Source: Nonomuraea lactucae
Lineage (GTDB): Bacteria > Actinomycetota > Actinomycetes > Streptosporangiales > Streptosporangiaceae
Length of the DNA: 64,000 nt
Direction: 5' to 3'
Assembly: GCF_003313395.1 (NCBI RefSeq)
Contig: NZ_QNFZ01000294.1
Coordinates: 1-64,000 of the forward strand
The notes below the pieces were generated by a model. The model ran no database searches and had not been told where the DNA came from. It saw nothing but the letters and a program-made list of their open reading frames with translations. Positions 48,423-56,793 of the stretch are shown here, one piece after another. Position numbers and translations under genes: made by a program. The stretch's first letter is position 1, and the number at the start of each line of letters is the position of its first letter.

Positions 48423-50966
48423 TCAGCCCACCTTGAGGACGCGGACGGGCGGATCGACGAGCTCCACGGCGCCCTCGGCGAAGCAACGCAGCCAGTAGGG
48501 CCCGCGCTGCCTGGGCACGGGCAGCTCCAGGGTGGCGGGTGTGCCGACCGACGACCACTCGCCCACGACCATCCCGTCGTCGGCCGACCTGGGCTGGACC
48601 CCGCCCGGCTTGCACACCAGGACCAGGCGGTCGAGCACGGCGGGCCGCTCCGAGGTCAGCTCGACCACGAGGCGGCGGCGGTGGAAAGCGCCGGCCCTGC
48701 GCAGGAGATAGCGGACGGGGACGACGGCGGCCAGCCGCACGGACACGGACGGGCCGCGCACCCGCTCCACCCCCGCGCCGCCGGCCGCCGTCGCTGTGGC
48801 GGCCACCTCGACGGTGACCGCCTCGTCCTGCGGTATTCGCAGGCGGATGCCGCCCTGCGACCGGTACGCCGCCGCGCTGACCGTCAGCCGTCGCCCGCCC
48901 CACCGGACCTCGACCTCGCCCACGTCGCGCGGCCATTCGAGGCCGAGGTGGACCATGTCGCCGCGGCGCTGCGCGCTCACCCGCTGGGGCGCGGCGAGGT
49001 TGACGTGCTCGCGGTGCGCCCCGATGGTGGCCAGCTCGCCCACCACCGTGACCACCAGCAGCACCAGGCTGGTCCTGTCGGGCCGGACCAGGTGCCCGCC
49101 CGCCGACGGCACGGCCGGCAGCGGCCTGGCCGCCGCGCGCACCTCCGTGACGGGCACGCTCGCGCCGAACGGCCATGGCGGCGCCTCGTCCAGCGCGAAG
49201 AACTCCGGCATCCCCCAGGCCGGCTCCTCACAGCGCAGCAGGAGCCGGTCTCCGCCGCCGGGCACGACCTCCACGGACAGCTCGGGCACCGGCTCGGCCT
49301 TGGGCTGGGGAGTGACGGTGCGCCGCAGGCCGGGCGTGGTGACCTCGCCACCGGGCGTCCGGTAGACGGCCGCGACGACGTACTCGTGGCTCGTCCGGTT
49401 GCGCACCTTCCTGTCACGGAACCCGGAGCCCTGCACCGGCACCGGCACGCCGTCGCGGGTGACGCTGACGCGCGCCGCCTGCGGCGGGGCCGTCCACTGG
49501 CCGACCACCACGCCGTCACCGGCGCTCAGCCGCAGGTCGCGCGGCTCCGGGCGGAGCACCACGGGCGTGGCGGCGACCTGCTGCGACGACGCCTTCCTGC
49601 GGCGGGCGGCGACCGCGTACGTCACCGGGCGGTTGACCGGCGGGCGCGTGTCGCGCACCCCCGGCTTGGCGGACTCCGCCAGCGGCACGCCGTCGCGGAA
49701 GACGTCGTAGTCGATCTCGCCCGCCCGGGACGGCGACGGCTGCCAGGTGATCACGACATCGTCGGTGTCGGAGTCGGAGTCGGAGCTCGCCCGCACGGAC
49801 GACGGGGGATGCGGCGCCAGCCCGGCGAGCAGCTCGTCGGCGCCGGGCAGGTCGGGCACGCGCCGGAGCGCGTCCTCCAGCATGATCCAGGCCCTGTCGC
49901 GGTCGGGCTCGGTGCGGGCCTGGTCGCGCAGCCCCACGGCCGTGTTGAGCCGGGCGCGGATCTCGGTGGACAGCTCGGCGGCCTCGCCCGTCAGCGCGTC
50001 GGCCGGGAGCGCCTCGGCGAAGTCGGCCGCCGCCTGGATCTCCCCGCGCTCGACCAGCTCGCGCAGCCGCCCGGCGGGGCCGCCGACCACGCCGCTCTCC
50101 TGGCGGATCGCGAAGATGAGCCGCTTGGCGTCGTCGGCGTCGAGGCCGAGGTCCTCCGTGGCGTGCCTGAGCAGCGTGTCGTCGTACGGGTGCTCGCGGA
50201 TGCGCTCCCGCAGCCGGGCCACGACGTCGTACAGCACGAGCGCGGCGGGGTCGGCGGTGTGGCGCAGCGCGGTGAGGACGGTCGAGTCGCGCTCGGTGCC
50301 GACCCCGATGGCCCGGCGCCTCGTCTCCTGCTCCAGCTGGGCGACCCGGTCGCGGATGCCCGGCATGGGGCCGAGCACGCTCACGGAGGGGTGGTCGGGG
50401 AAGAGGTATCTGGCGAGGCCGGAGTGCCCCAGCAGGTCCAGCGCCTCCCTGACCCGGGCGTAGGCGGAGTAGGGCGGCGACTGGGGGAGCGGGTCGGGCT
50501 CGCGCACCTCGATCCCCGCCGACGACGCCAGCCGGGCCGCCTCCGCCGGGTCGATCCCGGCCGACTGCGCGATGGCCGACACGATGTCGGGCGGCAGCAG
50601 CCGCAGCTTGCCCGCCGCGTCGTCCAGCCGCCGCCGCGCCCCCGCGACGCGCTGCCTGTCCTGCTCCCGCGCCGCCTTCGTCTCCGCCCGCAGCGGGCCG
50701 AGGTCTCCGTCGGCCGCCGCCTGGAAGATCGCCTCGTAGCGGGCGGCGTGCTCGGCGGAGAGCTGGTCGATGATCTTGCGGTATTTCAGCATCTGCCGCG
50801 AGCGCCGCCAGCACTGCCGTACCTGCCGGACGGTCTCCGTGACCTCCGCGGGGCTCATGCGCTCGTCGAGCTGGTAGCGCCGCTGCAGGTCCGAGGGGGG
50901 CACCCCGCCGGTCTGCCGTGCCGGGTCGAGGACCTCCCTGACGTAGCGTGCCTCGTCGAACGCCAT
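48423..50966 (-). CDS. Large helical/FnIII-like scaffold protein of the Hsp70 operon
   Basis: 847 residues. The first half (about 1-390) is helical (RRYQLDERMSPAEVTETVRQ, LRALDL-type repeats, GLDADDAKRLIFAIRQESGV) and may include a J-domain-like or TPR-like region, though no HPD motif is visible. The second half contains at least three FnIII/Ig-like beta modules (DDVVITWQPSPSRAGEIDYD, GVVVGQWTAPPQAARVSVTR, LELPVPRQRGPYWLRCFAEG). It lies between Hsp70 and the TRAFAC GTPase with gaps of four to six bases. It probably presents client or sensor surfaces to the Hsp70; the mechanism is unknown. Confidence 0.7.
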   Translation of the reverse strand: MAFDEARYVREVLDPARQTGGVPPSDLQRRYQLDERMSPAEVTETVRQVRQCWRRSRQMLKYRKIIDQLSAEHAARYEAIFQAAADGDLGPLRAETKAAREQDRQRVAGARRRLDDAAGKLRLLPPDIVSAIAQSAGIDPAEAARLASSAGIEVREPDPLPQSPPYSAYARVREALDLLGHSGLARYLFPDHPSVSVLGPMPGIRDRVAQLEQETRRRAIGVGTERDSTVLTALRHTADPAALVLYDVVARLRERIREHPYDDTLLRHATEDLGLDADDAKRLIFAIRQESGVVGGPAGRLRELVERGEIQAAADFAEALPADALTGEAAELSTEIRARLNTAVGLRDQARTEPDRDRAWIMLEDALRRVPDLPGADELLAGLAPHPPSSVRASSDSDSDTDDVVITWQPSPSRAGEIDYDVFRDGVPLAESAKPGVRDTRPPVNRPVTYAVAARRRKASSQQVAATPVVLRPEPRDLRLSAGDGVVVGQWTAPPQAARVSVTRDGVPVPVQGSGFRDRKVRNRTSHEYVVAAVYRTPGGEVTTPGLRRTVTPQPKAEPVPELSVEVVPGGGDRLLLRCEEPAWGMPEFFALDEAPPWPFGASVPVTEVRAAARPLPAVPSAGGHLVRPDRTSLVLLVVTVVGELATIGAHREHVNLAAPQRVSAQRRGDMVHLGLEWPRDVGEVEVRWGGRRLTVSAAAYRSQGGIRLRIPQDEAVTVEVAATATAAGGAGVERVRGPSVSVRLAAVVPVRYLLRRAGAFHRRRLVVELTSERPAVLDRLVLVCKPGGVQPRSADDGMVVGEWSSVGTPATLELPVPRQRGPYWLRCFAEGAVELVDPPVRVLKVG

Positions 50967-50972
50967 CGAAGG

Positions 50973-52553
50973 TCAGCTCACCTGGATGCCGGAGAGCGCG
51001 GCGCGCGACGACTCGACCTTCTCCTCGGACATGCCGCCGATCTGGATGTCGAGGTCGAGCTGCCGGCCCGTCTCGTTCTCCCGGGCGGTGACGTGCAGCA
51101 GCCCGGAGGTGTCGAGCCCGAACGTGACGTCGATCGGGAACCCGGCGGGCTTGCCGTGCGGGATGCTCAGGTCGCCCTCGCCGATCTGGTTGTTGTCCTC
51201 GAACCGCTCCGACTCGGCGGCGCCCGCCTGCTCCATGACCTGGATCCGGACGGTCGTCTGGAAGTCGTCCAGCGTCGCGAACCGCTTGGTGACCTCGGCG
51301 GGCAGCGGGTCGTTGGCGTGCACCAGGTGGGAGACGCGGTGCTGGCGGGTCTGCCGGTCGGTGGTGACGATCCCGAACGCCCGCGAGGCGACGGTCTTGA
51401 TCGTACGGCCGGCGATCTCCTCCTGCTGCTCCCTGGACAGCCCCGCGCCCAGCGCCAGCTCCTCGGCCTTGGCCGTCTCGCCGGAGTCCACCAGCCGCCG
51501 GTAGGTCTCCTCGAACGCGTAGAGCGCGGCGCCCTTGGCGACGGCCAGGTCCGGATCGCGCAGCTGCGGGACGACGCCGATCTCCTTCTGCAGCGCCTCG
51601 GCCACGGCGGGCATCCTGGACGAGCCGCCGACCAGCACCAGGTGGTCGAAGCCCGTGACGCCCTTGCCGCGCGCGGTATCAAGGGTCCGGCGGGTGATGT
51701 CGATCGTCTGGTCGAGCAGGTCGCGGGTGAGCGCCTCGAAGTCCTCGCGGGTCACCTCGAGTGTGGTCGCCCGGCCCTCGTGCATGATCCGCGCCGGCTG
51801 CTTCACCCGGGCCGACAGCGCCTTCTTCACATCCTCGGCGATCTTTCGCAGGTCCTGCTCGGTCTCCTTGCTGTCGAGCGGGTCGCTCACGTCGGGGTGC
51901 TCATCCTTGAAGCGCTGCGTGAAGTGCTGGACCAGGGCCTCGTCCCAGTCGGCGCCGCCGAGTTTGTGGCTTCCGTCGGTGCAGACCACCTCGATGTCGC
52001 CGCCCCGCAGGGTGATCACCGTGGTGTCGAACGTGCCGCCGCCGAGGTCATAGACGAGGATGCGGCAGTCTTCGGCGGGGTTGAGCACGCCGTAGGTGAT
52101 GGCCGCCGCGATGGGCTCGGAGAGGATGTCGATCACGTTGAGCCCGGCGATCTGCCCGGCCTTGCGGGTGGCGTCGCGCTCGGCCGCGCCGAAGTAGGCC
52201 GGGACGGTGATGACGACGTCCGACACCGGCTCGCCGTCCGCCGCCGCGTCGCGCGCGAGCTTACGCAGCAGGAACGCGGAGATCTCCTCGGGGGTGTATT
52301 CGCGCCCGTGCATGGCGCGCGGCGCGTCCTGGCCCATGTCGCGCTTGATCAGGCTCACCACCTGGTCGGGGTGGATGACCGCGCTGTCCTTGGCGGTCTG
52401 GCCGACGATGACGTTGTCGGAGGTCTCGAAGAACACCACCGAGGGGGTCGTGTCGGCGCCTTCCTGGTTGCGGTGCATCTGGGCGCGGCCAACCTGGTCG
52501 ATGCTCGCGATGCACGAGTAGGTGGTGCCGAGGTCGATCCCGTGAACAGCCAT
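50973..52553 (-). CDS. Hsp70 (DnaK-like) without the C-terminal lid
   Basis: 526 residues, against about 610-640 for housekeeping DnaK. Nucleotide-binding motifs are intact: VHGIDLGTTYSCIASIDQVG, VVITVPAYFGAAERDATRKA, ILVYDLGGGTFDTTVI, HLVLVGGSSRMPAV. An extra segment of about 45 residues (EETYRRLVDSGETAKAEELA) sits between the ATPase and substrate-binding domains. The beta substrate domain follows (IDVTFGLDTSGLLHVTAREN), and the protein ends soon after, so the alpha-helical lid is nearly absent. Substrate release would be fast or lid-independent. It is directly adjacent to a GrpE gene. This is a dedicated system chaperone rather than the cell's general DnaK. Confidence 0.9.
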   Translation of the reverse strand: MAVHGIDLGTTYSCIASIDQVGRAQMHRNQEGADTTPSVVFFETSDNVIVGQTAKDSAVIHPDQVVSLIKRDMGQDAPRAMHGREYTPEEISAFLLRKLARDAAADGEPVSDVVITVPAYFGAAERDATRKAGQIAGLNVIDILSEPIAAAITYGVLNPAEDCRILVYDLGGGTFDTTVITLRGGDIEVVCTDGSHKLGGADWDEALVQHFTQRFKDEHPDVSDPLDSKETEQDLRKIAEDVKKALSARVKQPARIMHEGRATTLEVTREDFEALTRDLLDQTIDITRRTLDTARGKGVTGFDHLVLVGGSSRMPAVAEALQKEIGVVPQLRDPDLAVAKGAALYAFEETYRRLVDSGETAKAEELALGAGLSREQQEEIAGRTIKTVASRAFGIVTTDRQTRQHRVSHLVHANDPLPAEVTKRFATLDDFQTTVRIQVMEQAGAAESERFEDNNQIGEGDLSIPHGKPAGFPIDVTFGLDTSGLLHVTARENETGRQLDLDIQIGGMSEEKVESSRAALSGIQVS

Positions 52554-53147
52554 CTATCGCTCCTCCGTTTCGTGTGTCGTCGGGCCCGCCTGCGGCGGCC
52601 GCGGGGCGTGTGGGGCCTGCGGGACCTGCGGCGCCTGCTCCGGCCTGCCCACCGCCACCTCCGCCTTGCGCAGGATCCGGTCGCCGAGCCGGAAGCCGTC
52701 GGCGATGACCGCCACGACCGTGCCCGGCGTCCCGGGCACGGTAGTGACCGGGCGGTGGAGTGCCTGGTCGTACGGGTCGCCCGGGGCGGTCTCCAGTCGT
52801 TCGGCGCCGGTCCTGGCGAGCACCTCGCCCACCTCGCCGGCGATGGCCTGCAGCAGCGCGCGGAAGTGGGCGCTGTCGCCCGTGCCGCCGGCCAGCCGCG
52901 CCGCCTCGCGGGTGGCCAGGTCGTACAGGCGGTAGAGGCCGGCTCGTACGGGGATCAGCGCCTCCTGGAGCAGGCCGTGGCGAAGCTCCTGGTTGTCCCG
53001 GTGCAGCCGGTCGATGATCTCCTCACGGTGGGCGGCGCGGTCGTGCTCGCGCTTCATCTCCTCGGCGATGCGGTCGAGAGCGGACGTCAGCGGGGTGATG
53101 CCGGGATGTTCACCAGGGGTGTCGGGGTCGGTCGGGGGGATCGTCAC
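52554..53147 (-). CDS. GrpE-like nucleotide exchange factor
   Basis: 197 residues. An N-terminal coiled-coil helix (LDRIAEEMKREHDRAAHREE, IIDRLHRDNQELRHGLLQEA) leads to a four-helix bundle and the GrpE beta-wing (TVVAVIADGFRLGDRILRKA, EVAVGR), the part that opens the Hsp70 ATPase. The Pro/Gln-rich C-terminal tail (about 25 residues) is unusual. Its stop abuts the Hsp70 ATG with no gap, so the two are coupled. It probably serves only this Hsp70. Confidence 0.85.
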   Translation of the reverse strand: MTIPPTDPDTPGEHPGITPLTSALDRIAEEMKREHDRAAHREEIIDRLHRDNQELRHGLLQEALIPVRAGLYRLYDLATREAARLAGGTGDSAHFRALLQAIAGEVGEVLARTGAERLETAPGDPYDQALHRPVTTVPGTPGTVVAVIADGFRLGDRILRKAEVAVGRPEQAPQVPQAPHAPRPPQAGPTTHETEER

Positions 53148-53160
53148 TGCCTGCCCTCCT

Positions 53161-53919
53161 TCATTGGCGGGTGAGTTGCTGGCCGGTGGCCGTCGCGAGC
53201 GCCTTGCCGTACAGGAGGCTCAGCTCGTCCGCGTCGCCGAAGCCGTTGCTGACGACGAAGCGCAGCCGCCCGTCGTGGACGAAGGGCGGCCGGTAGTCGG
53301 AGTCCTCGTCGGGGACGGCGAGGTAGACCCGGTCGAAGGGGCTGAGCAGCTCAGCCAGCCTGCTCGAGTCGTCGGAGAAGCGGCCGTCCGTGATCGCGAC
53401 CAGCACCCGCTGCTCGCACTCGGTGCCCGCCTGCTTGTGCGCGCGGTCCAGCTCGCGGACGGCTGGGGCGAGGTAGGTGTGGTCGCCCTCGGTGAAGTGC
53501 GCGTGCGCCTCGGTGGCGCGCGCCAGGTCGGCCGCCCTGGTGGGTGGCAGCGCCAGTGACGCGGTCTGCGCGAACTTGGCGCTCGTCAGGATGTCTCCGG
53601 GAGCCATCTCACGGATCATGAACGGCTTGAGCAGGGCGAGCGCCTCGTCCCTGGTGTCGACGTTCTCGCGCATCGAGCCGGAGAAATCGCCGGCCACGTC
53701 CAGGCAGACCGCTCCCTTCGTCTGCCTGGCCCCTGTCAACGTCGCCTCCCTCAGCGAGCCGTGCGACCCGCCGCCGCGCACGAACCAGAACAGGGCGGCG
53801 CCGCAGACGGCCAGCGTGACGAGCCCGGCTATCGCGATGCCGGTTCCCCCGCGGAGGCCGCGCGGGGAAGACCGCGACGAACCTCCAGATCCCGGAATCA
53901 GGGGGATATTTCCGGACAT
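53161..53919 (-). CDS. Membrane-anchored von Willebrand A-like protein
   Basis: 252 residues from the ATG at 53919, with GGAGGT five bases upstream. One membrane helix lies at about 29-48 (IAIAGLVTLAVCGAALFWFV), followed by a VWA-like domain: CLDVAGDFSGSM is the MIDAS motif (D-x-S-x-S type), and CEQRVLVAITDGRFSDDSSR holds the later Asp. VWA domains bind proteins through a metal ion. As first gene of the operon it may be the surface or membrane sensor that passes signals to the chaperone and GTPases. It is 13 bases ahead of the GrpE gene. Confidence 0.8.
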   Translation of the reverse strand: MSGNIPLIPGSGGSSRSSPRGLRGGTGIAIAGLVTLAVCGAALFWFVRGGGSHGSLREATLTGARQTKGAVCLDVAGDFSGSMRENVDTRDEALALLKPFMIREMAPGDILTSAKFAQTASLALPPTRAADLARATEAHAHFTEGDHTYLAPAVRELDRAHKQAGTECEQRVLVAITDGRFSDDSSRLAELLSPFDRVYLAVPDEDSDYRPPFVHDGRLRFVVSNGFGDADELSLLYGKALATATGQQLTRQ

Positions 53920-54127
53920 CACCGACCTCCGTTGGGTCGTTCCAAAGCGGCGAAGGGAGGCCAGAATACGTGCCTACTCGGCGGTAAAGGCAAGGAGCTT
54001 TTCCCGTGAAACCAATAAGTGACTCTTTTGGCCCAACAGTGCGTTTTTAACAACGTAACAACCGGGAATCTGGCTGACCGCATCGTTGGAGGACTATTTC
54101 CCGACAATGTGGACCTAACGGTCTTTT
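53920..54127. promoter_or_regulatory. AT-richer intergenic region upstream of the VWA-Hsp70-GTPase operon
   Basis: 208 bases, clearly lower in GC than the surroundings, between the stop of the nucleoside-phosphorylase-like gene and the VWA start. On the minus strand it contains TTGTTACGTTGTTAAAAACG and similar A/T runs where the operon promoter would be. No exact -35/-10 pair can be assigned with confidence. The NP gene may therefore have its own transcript. Confidence 0.45.
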
Positions 54128-56050
54128 CTAGTGCCGGGGCGGCCGGTCCAGGGCGCCGTTGCGCAGCACGTCCAGGACGAGGTCCGCGGCGTTGCGCGCG
54201 GCCCGCTTCTGCGCCCGGTCGTTCTTGCCCATGCCCCAGTCGCAGATCGCCTTGACCACGATCCAGTCGACCCCGCTCTTCGCGGCGGCGGCGTACACGC
54301 CCAGTCCCTCCATCTCGCCGCCGATCGCGTCGGGCTCCGCCGCGATCATCCGCGCGCGCATGGTCCGGGAGTTCAGCAGGGTGCTGCCGGACAGCATCGG
54401 CCCCGCGTGCACCCGCGGCGGACCGGAGTCGAGGCGGGCCGTCAGGAAGCGGTCGAGCAGCGTCACCGAGGGCGCGACCCGGTCGCCGCGCATGAGCTCG
54501 ACCGGCTCTCCGTCCTCGTGCTCGATGACCTTGCGATGGTCCATGACCCGCAACTGCGTGCAGACGAGGACGTCGCCCAAGCGCTGCTCGCCCTCGCGCA
54601 GGCCGTAGCAGATGCCGGTGAGGATCAGGTAGTCGGGCTCGAACTGCTCGATGAGCTCGCGCGCGGTCAGCGTCGCCGCGCCGGGATCGGTCGCGCCCGG
54701 CCGCGTCCGGGCCAGCAGCACTCGCGCGCCGCCCACCGTTCCCAGTTCGAGGACGGTATGGAAAGGCCGGTTGTCGCGCACCGGCTCGGTGTTCGTGTGC
54801 GCTCCGACGGCCTCGATGACGGCCGTCCACTCGACGGGCGTGGCGACCAGCAGCAGCACCGTGGACCTGCTCAGCATCTCGTCCATCCTCTCCGCGAACT
54901 CTGTCGTGCGCCGCCTGCGCGCCGCCCCCACGCGCCAGAGCGAGACCACGCTGACGAGCAGGAACGTGAGCCCGAGCAGGCCGTTCAGCCAGCCGAACAC
55001 CCACCCCTGCGCGGTGGCGGGCACCACGCCGGGCGGGTCCCGGAAGGCCAGCCGCCAGGCCGCCCAGAGCAGCGCCGCCGGGAACGTGGCCGGCCTGCCC
55101 TCGCAGTCGCCGGCCGGGGCGCACGCGTCGTGCTCCGCGTCGCCCACGATCAGTGCCTCGGCGACCACCGTGAGCAGCGTCGCCGTGGTGAAGAGGGCGA
55201 ACGCGGACCCGGACTCGGCCGGGCTCGGGCGCCGTACCTCCGTGCGGGAGCCCGGTGCCAGGAAGGTGACCCCTGCGGCGGCCACCCCGTCGCAGGCCGC
55301 GAGGATCGCCGCCTCCATGCCGGGCGTCGTCGCCCCGCTGAGCAGGCAGAGCAGGGGATGGGCGACGTCGACGGTCCCGGTGCGGGCCCCGAGGTCCTTG
55401 GTCTCCTGGTGGACCTGCGCCCGCACGAACCCGCGCAGCCGCCCGGCTACCGCGGCGAGCAGCGCGCCCGCCCGGTCCGGCGTGCGGTCGGCTGCCGGGC
55501 AGTGGCACAACGGCATGTTCCAGTGCAGGTGGCGCATGGTCTCAGCCGGTGACCTGTCCTCGCGCCGCCGACCGGCGATCGCCCGCCCGTACCTGATCAG
55601 TGTGGAGCCGACCATCGCGGTCATGAAGACCGTGACGTACAGGACGGCGAGAAGGGGCCCGAGCAGTGCGGGCACCCACTGGCGCGCCGCTGCCAGTCCC
55701 AGCGACGCGCACAGCGCCAGCGCGGGCGGGACGGTGAAAACCAGCAGATCCCAGCGCCGGTCCAGCAGGTGGAGGAGCCCGCGGGGCCGGCCGTGCCGCC
55801 ACGTGCCGTACGGGGGCTCCAGCACGGCGAACGCGTCGGGGCCCAGCCACACCAGCCTGCCTTCGCGGGCCGCCGCGTAGAGGATCACCGGCAGCGGCGC
55901 CCGCTCCCGGGTCAGTCCGTGGATGCCCGGCGGGCGGACGGTGTCGATGGCACGGCGTCCTCGTGCGGCCGCGCGGACGGCCCTGGCGGCGCGCATGGCA
56001 TCGCGTGCGGTCAGGAAAGAGCCCCGCCGCGCGTCGAATGGTGAGGACAC
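54128..56050 (-). CDS. Multi-pass membrane protein with C-terminal nucleoside phosphorylase-like domain
   Basis: 640 residues from the GTG at 56050, preferred for a nearby AAGG and because more upstream residues look like shadow; the frame is open to 56128. Hydrophobic segments at about residues 100-160 and, further on, LLTVVAEALIV and LLGLTFLLVSVVSLW give four or more membrane helices. The last 250 residues form a PNP/MTA-SAH-nucleosidase-like domain: VLLLVATPVEWTAVIEAVGA, LTGICYGLREGEQRLGDVLV and the ribose-binding EMEGLGVYAAAAKSGVDWIV followed by KAICDWG. Such domains cleave N-glycosidic bonds of nucleosides and act as effectors in some defence systems. It lies immediately upstream of the Hsp70-GTPase operon on the same strand. 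Confidence 0.8.
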   Translation of the reverse strand: MSSPFDARRGSFLTARDAMRAARAVRAAARGRRAIDTVRPPGIHGLTRERAPLPVILYAAAREGRLVWLGPDAFAVLEPPYGTWRHGRPRGLLHLLDRRWDLLVFTVPPALALCASLGLAAARQWVPALLGPLLAVLYVTVFMTAMVGSTLIRYGRAIAGRRREDRSPAETMRHLHWNMPLCHCPAADRTPDRAGALLAAVAGRLRGFVRAQVHQETKDLGARTGTVDVAHPLLCLLSGATTPGMEAAILAACDGVAAAGVTFLAPGSRTEVRRPSPAESGSAFALFTTATLLTVVAEALIVGDAEHDACAPAGDCEGRPATFPAALLWAAWRLAFRDPPGVVPATAQGWVFGWLNGLLGLTFLLVSVVSLWRVGAARRRRTTEFAERMDEMLSRSTVLLLVATPVEWTAVIEAVGAHTNTEPVRDNRPFHTVLELGTVGGARVLLARTRPGATDPGAATLTARELIEQFEPDYLILTGICYGLREGEQRLGDVLVCTQLRVMDHRKVIEHEDGEPVELMRGDRVAPSVTLLDRFLTARLDSGPPRVHAGPMLSGSTLLNSRTMRARMIAAEPDAIGGEMEGLGVYAAAAKSGVDWIVVKAICDWGMGKNDRAQKRAARNAADLVLDVLRNGALDRPPRH

Positions 56051-56145
56051 GTGCCTTACTCTGCCCTTTTCGGGCGCGGCGCGGGCGTTCGTTTGCATAT
56101 TGGGCCGTGATTCGCGGGGCAGCCGCAATCACCCAGTGGGCTATA

Positions 56146-56631
56146 TCAGTCGAAAAACTGCGATATCCGGAATTTTCGTATTTTGAGGGGAACGGCGTAC
56201 CTGCTGATCACTTTGACCTTGCGGAGGCGGGTTTTCTGGTTGATCGTCACTTTGACGCACTTCATGAGCACCTCGTGATGTCCCAGGAACGCGTAGTAGG
56301 AGATCGAGACGCTCCGGCGCCCGAGGCCCCTGTCGGACAGCCCCAGCCCCACCTCCCGATACAGCCGCGAGGACCCCTTCAGGGTGAACGCCGTGGAGCC
56401 GATGATCGCGTGATTCGCCGCCGGAGGGCAGTGCGCGAACACCCGCACGACGTTGTTCTGGCGCGGACGCTGCGGTAGCACCAGGAGCGAGGTGCGCTTC
56501 TTCCACGCGTCCGGGATGGTGTCTCCGGTGACCGGCCGGATGCCCGCGTGCCGGTCGCGCGGCACCTCGGCCGACGCGCTCGGCCCCATCAGGAGAGTGG
56601 CGACCGCTCCCACTGCCACGACGGAACGCAT
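56146..56631 (-). CDS. Secreted basic hypothetical protein
   Basis: 161 residues. Signal peptide MRSVVAVGAVATLLMGPSAS with cleavage near ASA-E. The mature part is basic and beta-rich (LLVLPQRPRQNNVVRVFAHC, HAIIGSTAFTLKGSSRLYRE, SVSISYYAFLGHHEVLMKC) with two Cys that could pair. No family is recognised. It is divergent from the kinase gene at 56794 and upstream of the nucleoside-phosphorylase-like gene on the same strand, 95 bases from its start; the two could be co-transcribed. Confidence 0.65.
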   Translation of the reverse strand: MRSVVAVGAVATLLMGPSASAEVPRDRHAGIRPVTGDTIPDAWKKRTSLLVLPQRPRQNNVVRVFAHCPPAANHAIIGSTAFTLKGSSRLYREVGLGLSDRGLGRRSVSISYYAFLGHHEVLMKCVKVTINQKTRLRKVKVISRYAVPLKIRKFRISQFFD

Positions 56632-56793
56632 GTCTGCCCTTCTGCCCCGAGTAGGCCGCTGACCAGGCCGTTCCTCCCATTGTGGCCATCGGGCCCGGTG
56701 GAGAAGCGCGCCACGCCGACACGGACCCTGTCGGACGGGAGGGTGGTCCCAGCACTACTGACCCCGCCCACGGCGGTGGATAGTGTCGCGAAC

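Noticed and set aside
48681..53174. Very long open frame on the plus strand (about 1500 codons) opposite the Hsp70 operon
   Set aside because: It is antisense to several well-supported genes, is made of Arg/Gly/His/Leu-rich low-complexity sequence typical of GC-rich shadow frames, and matches no family.
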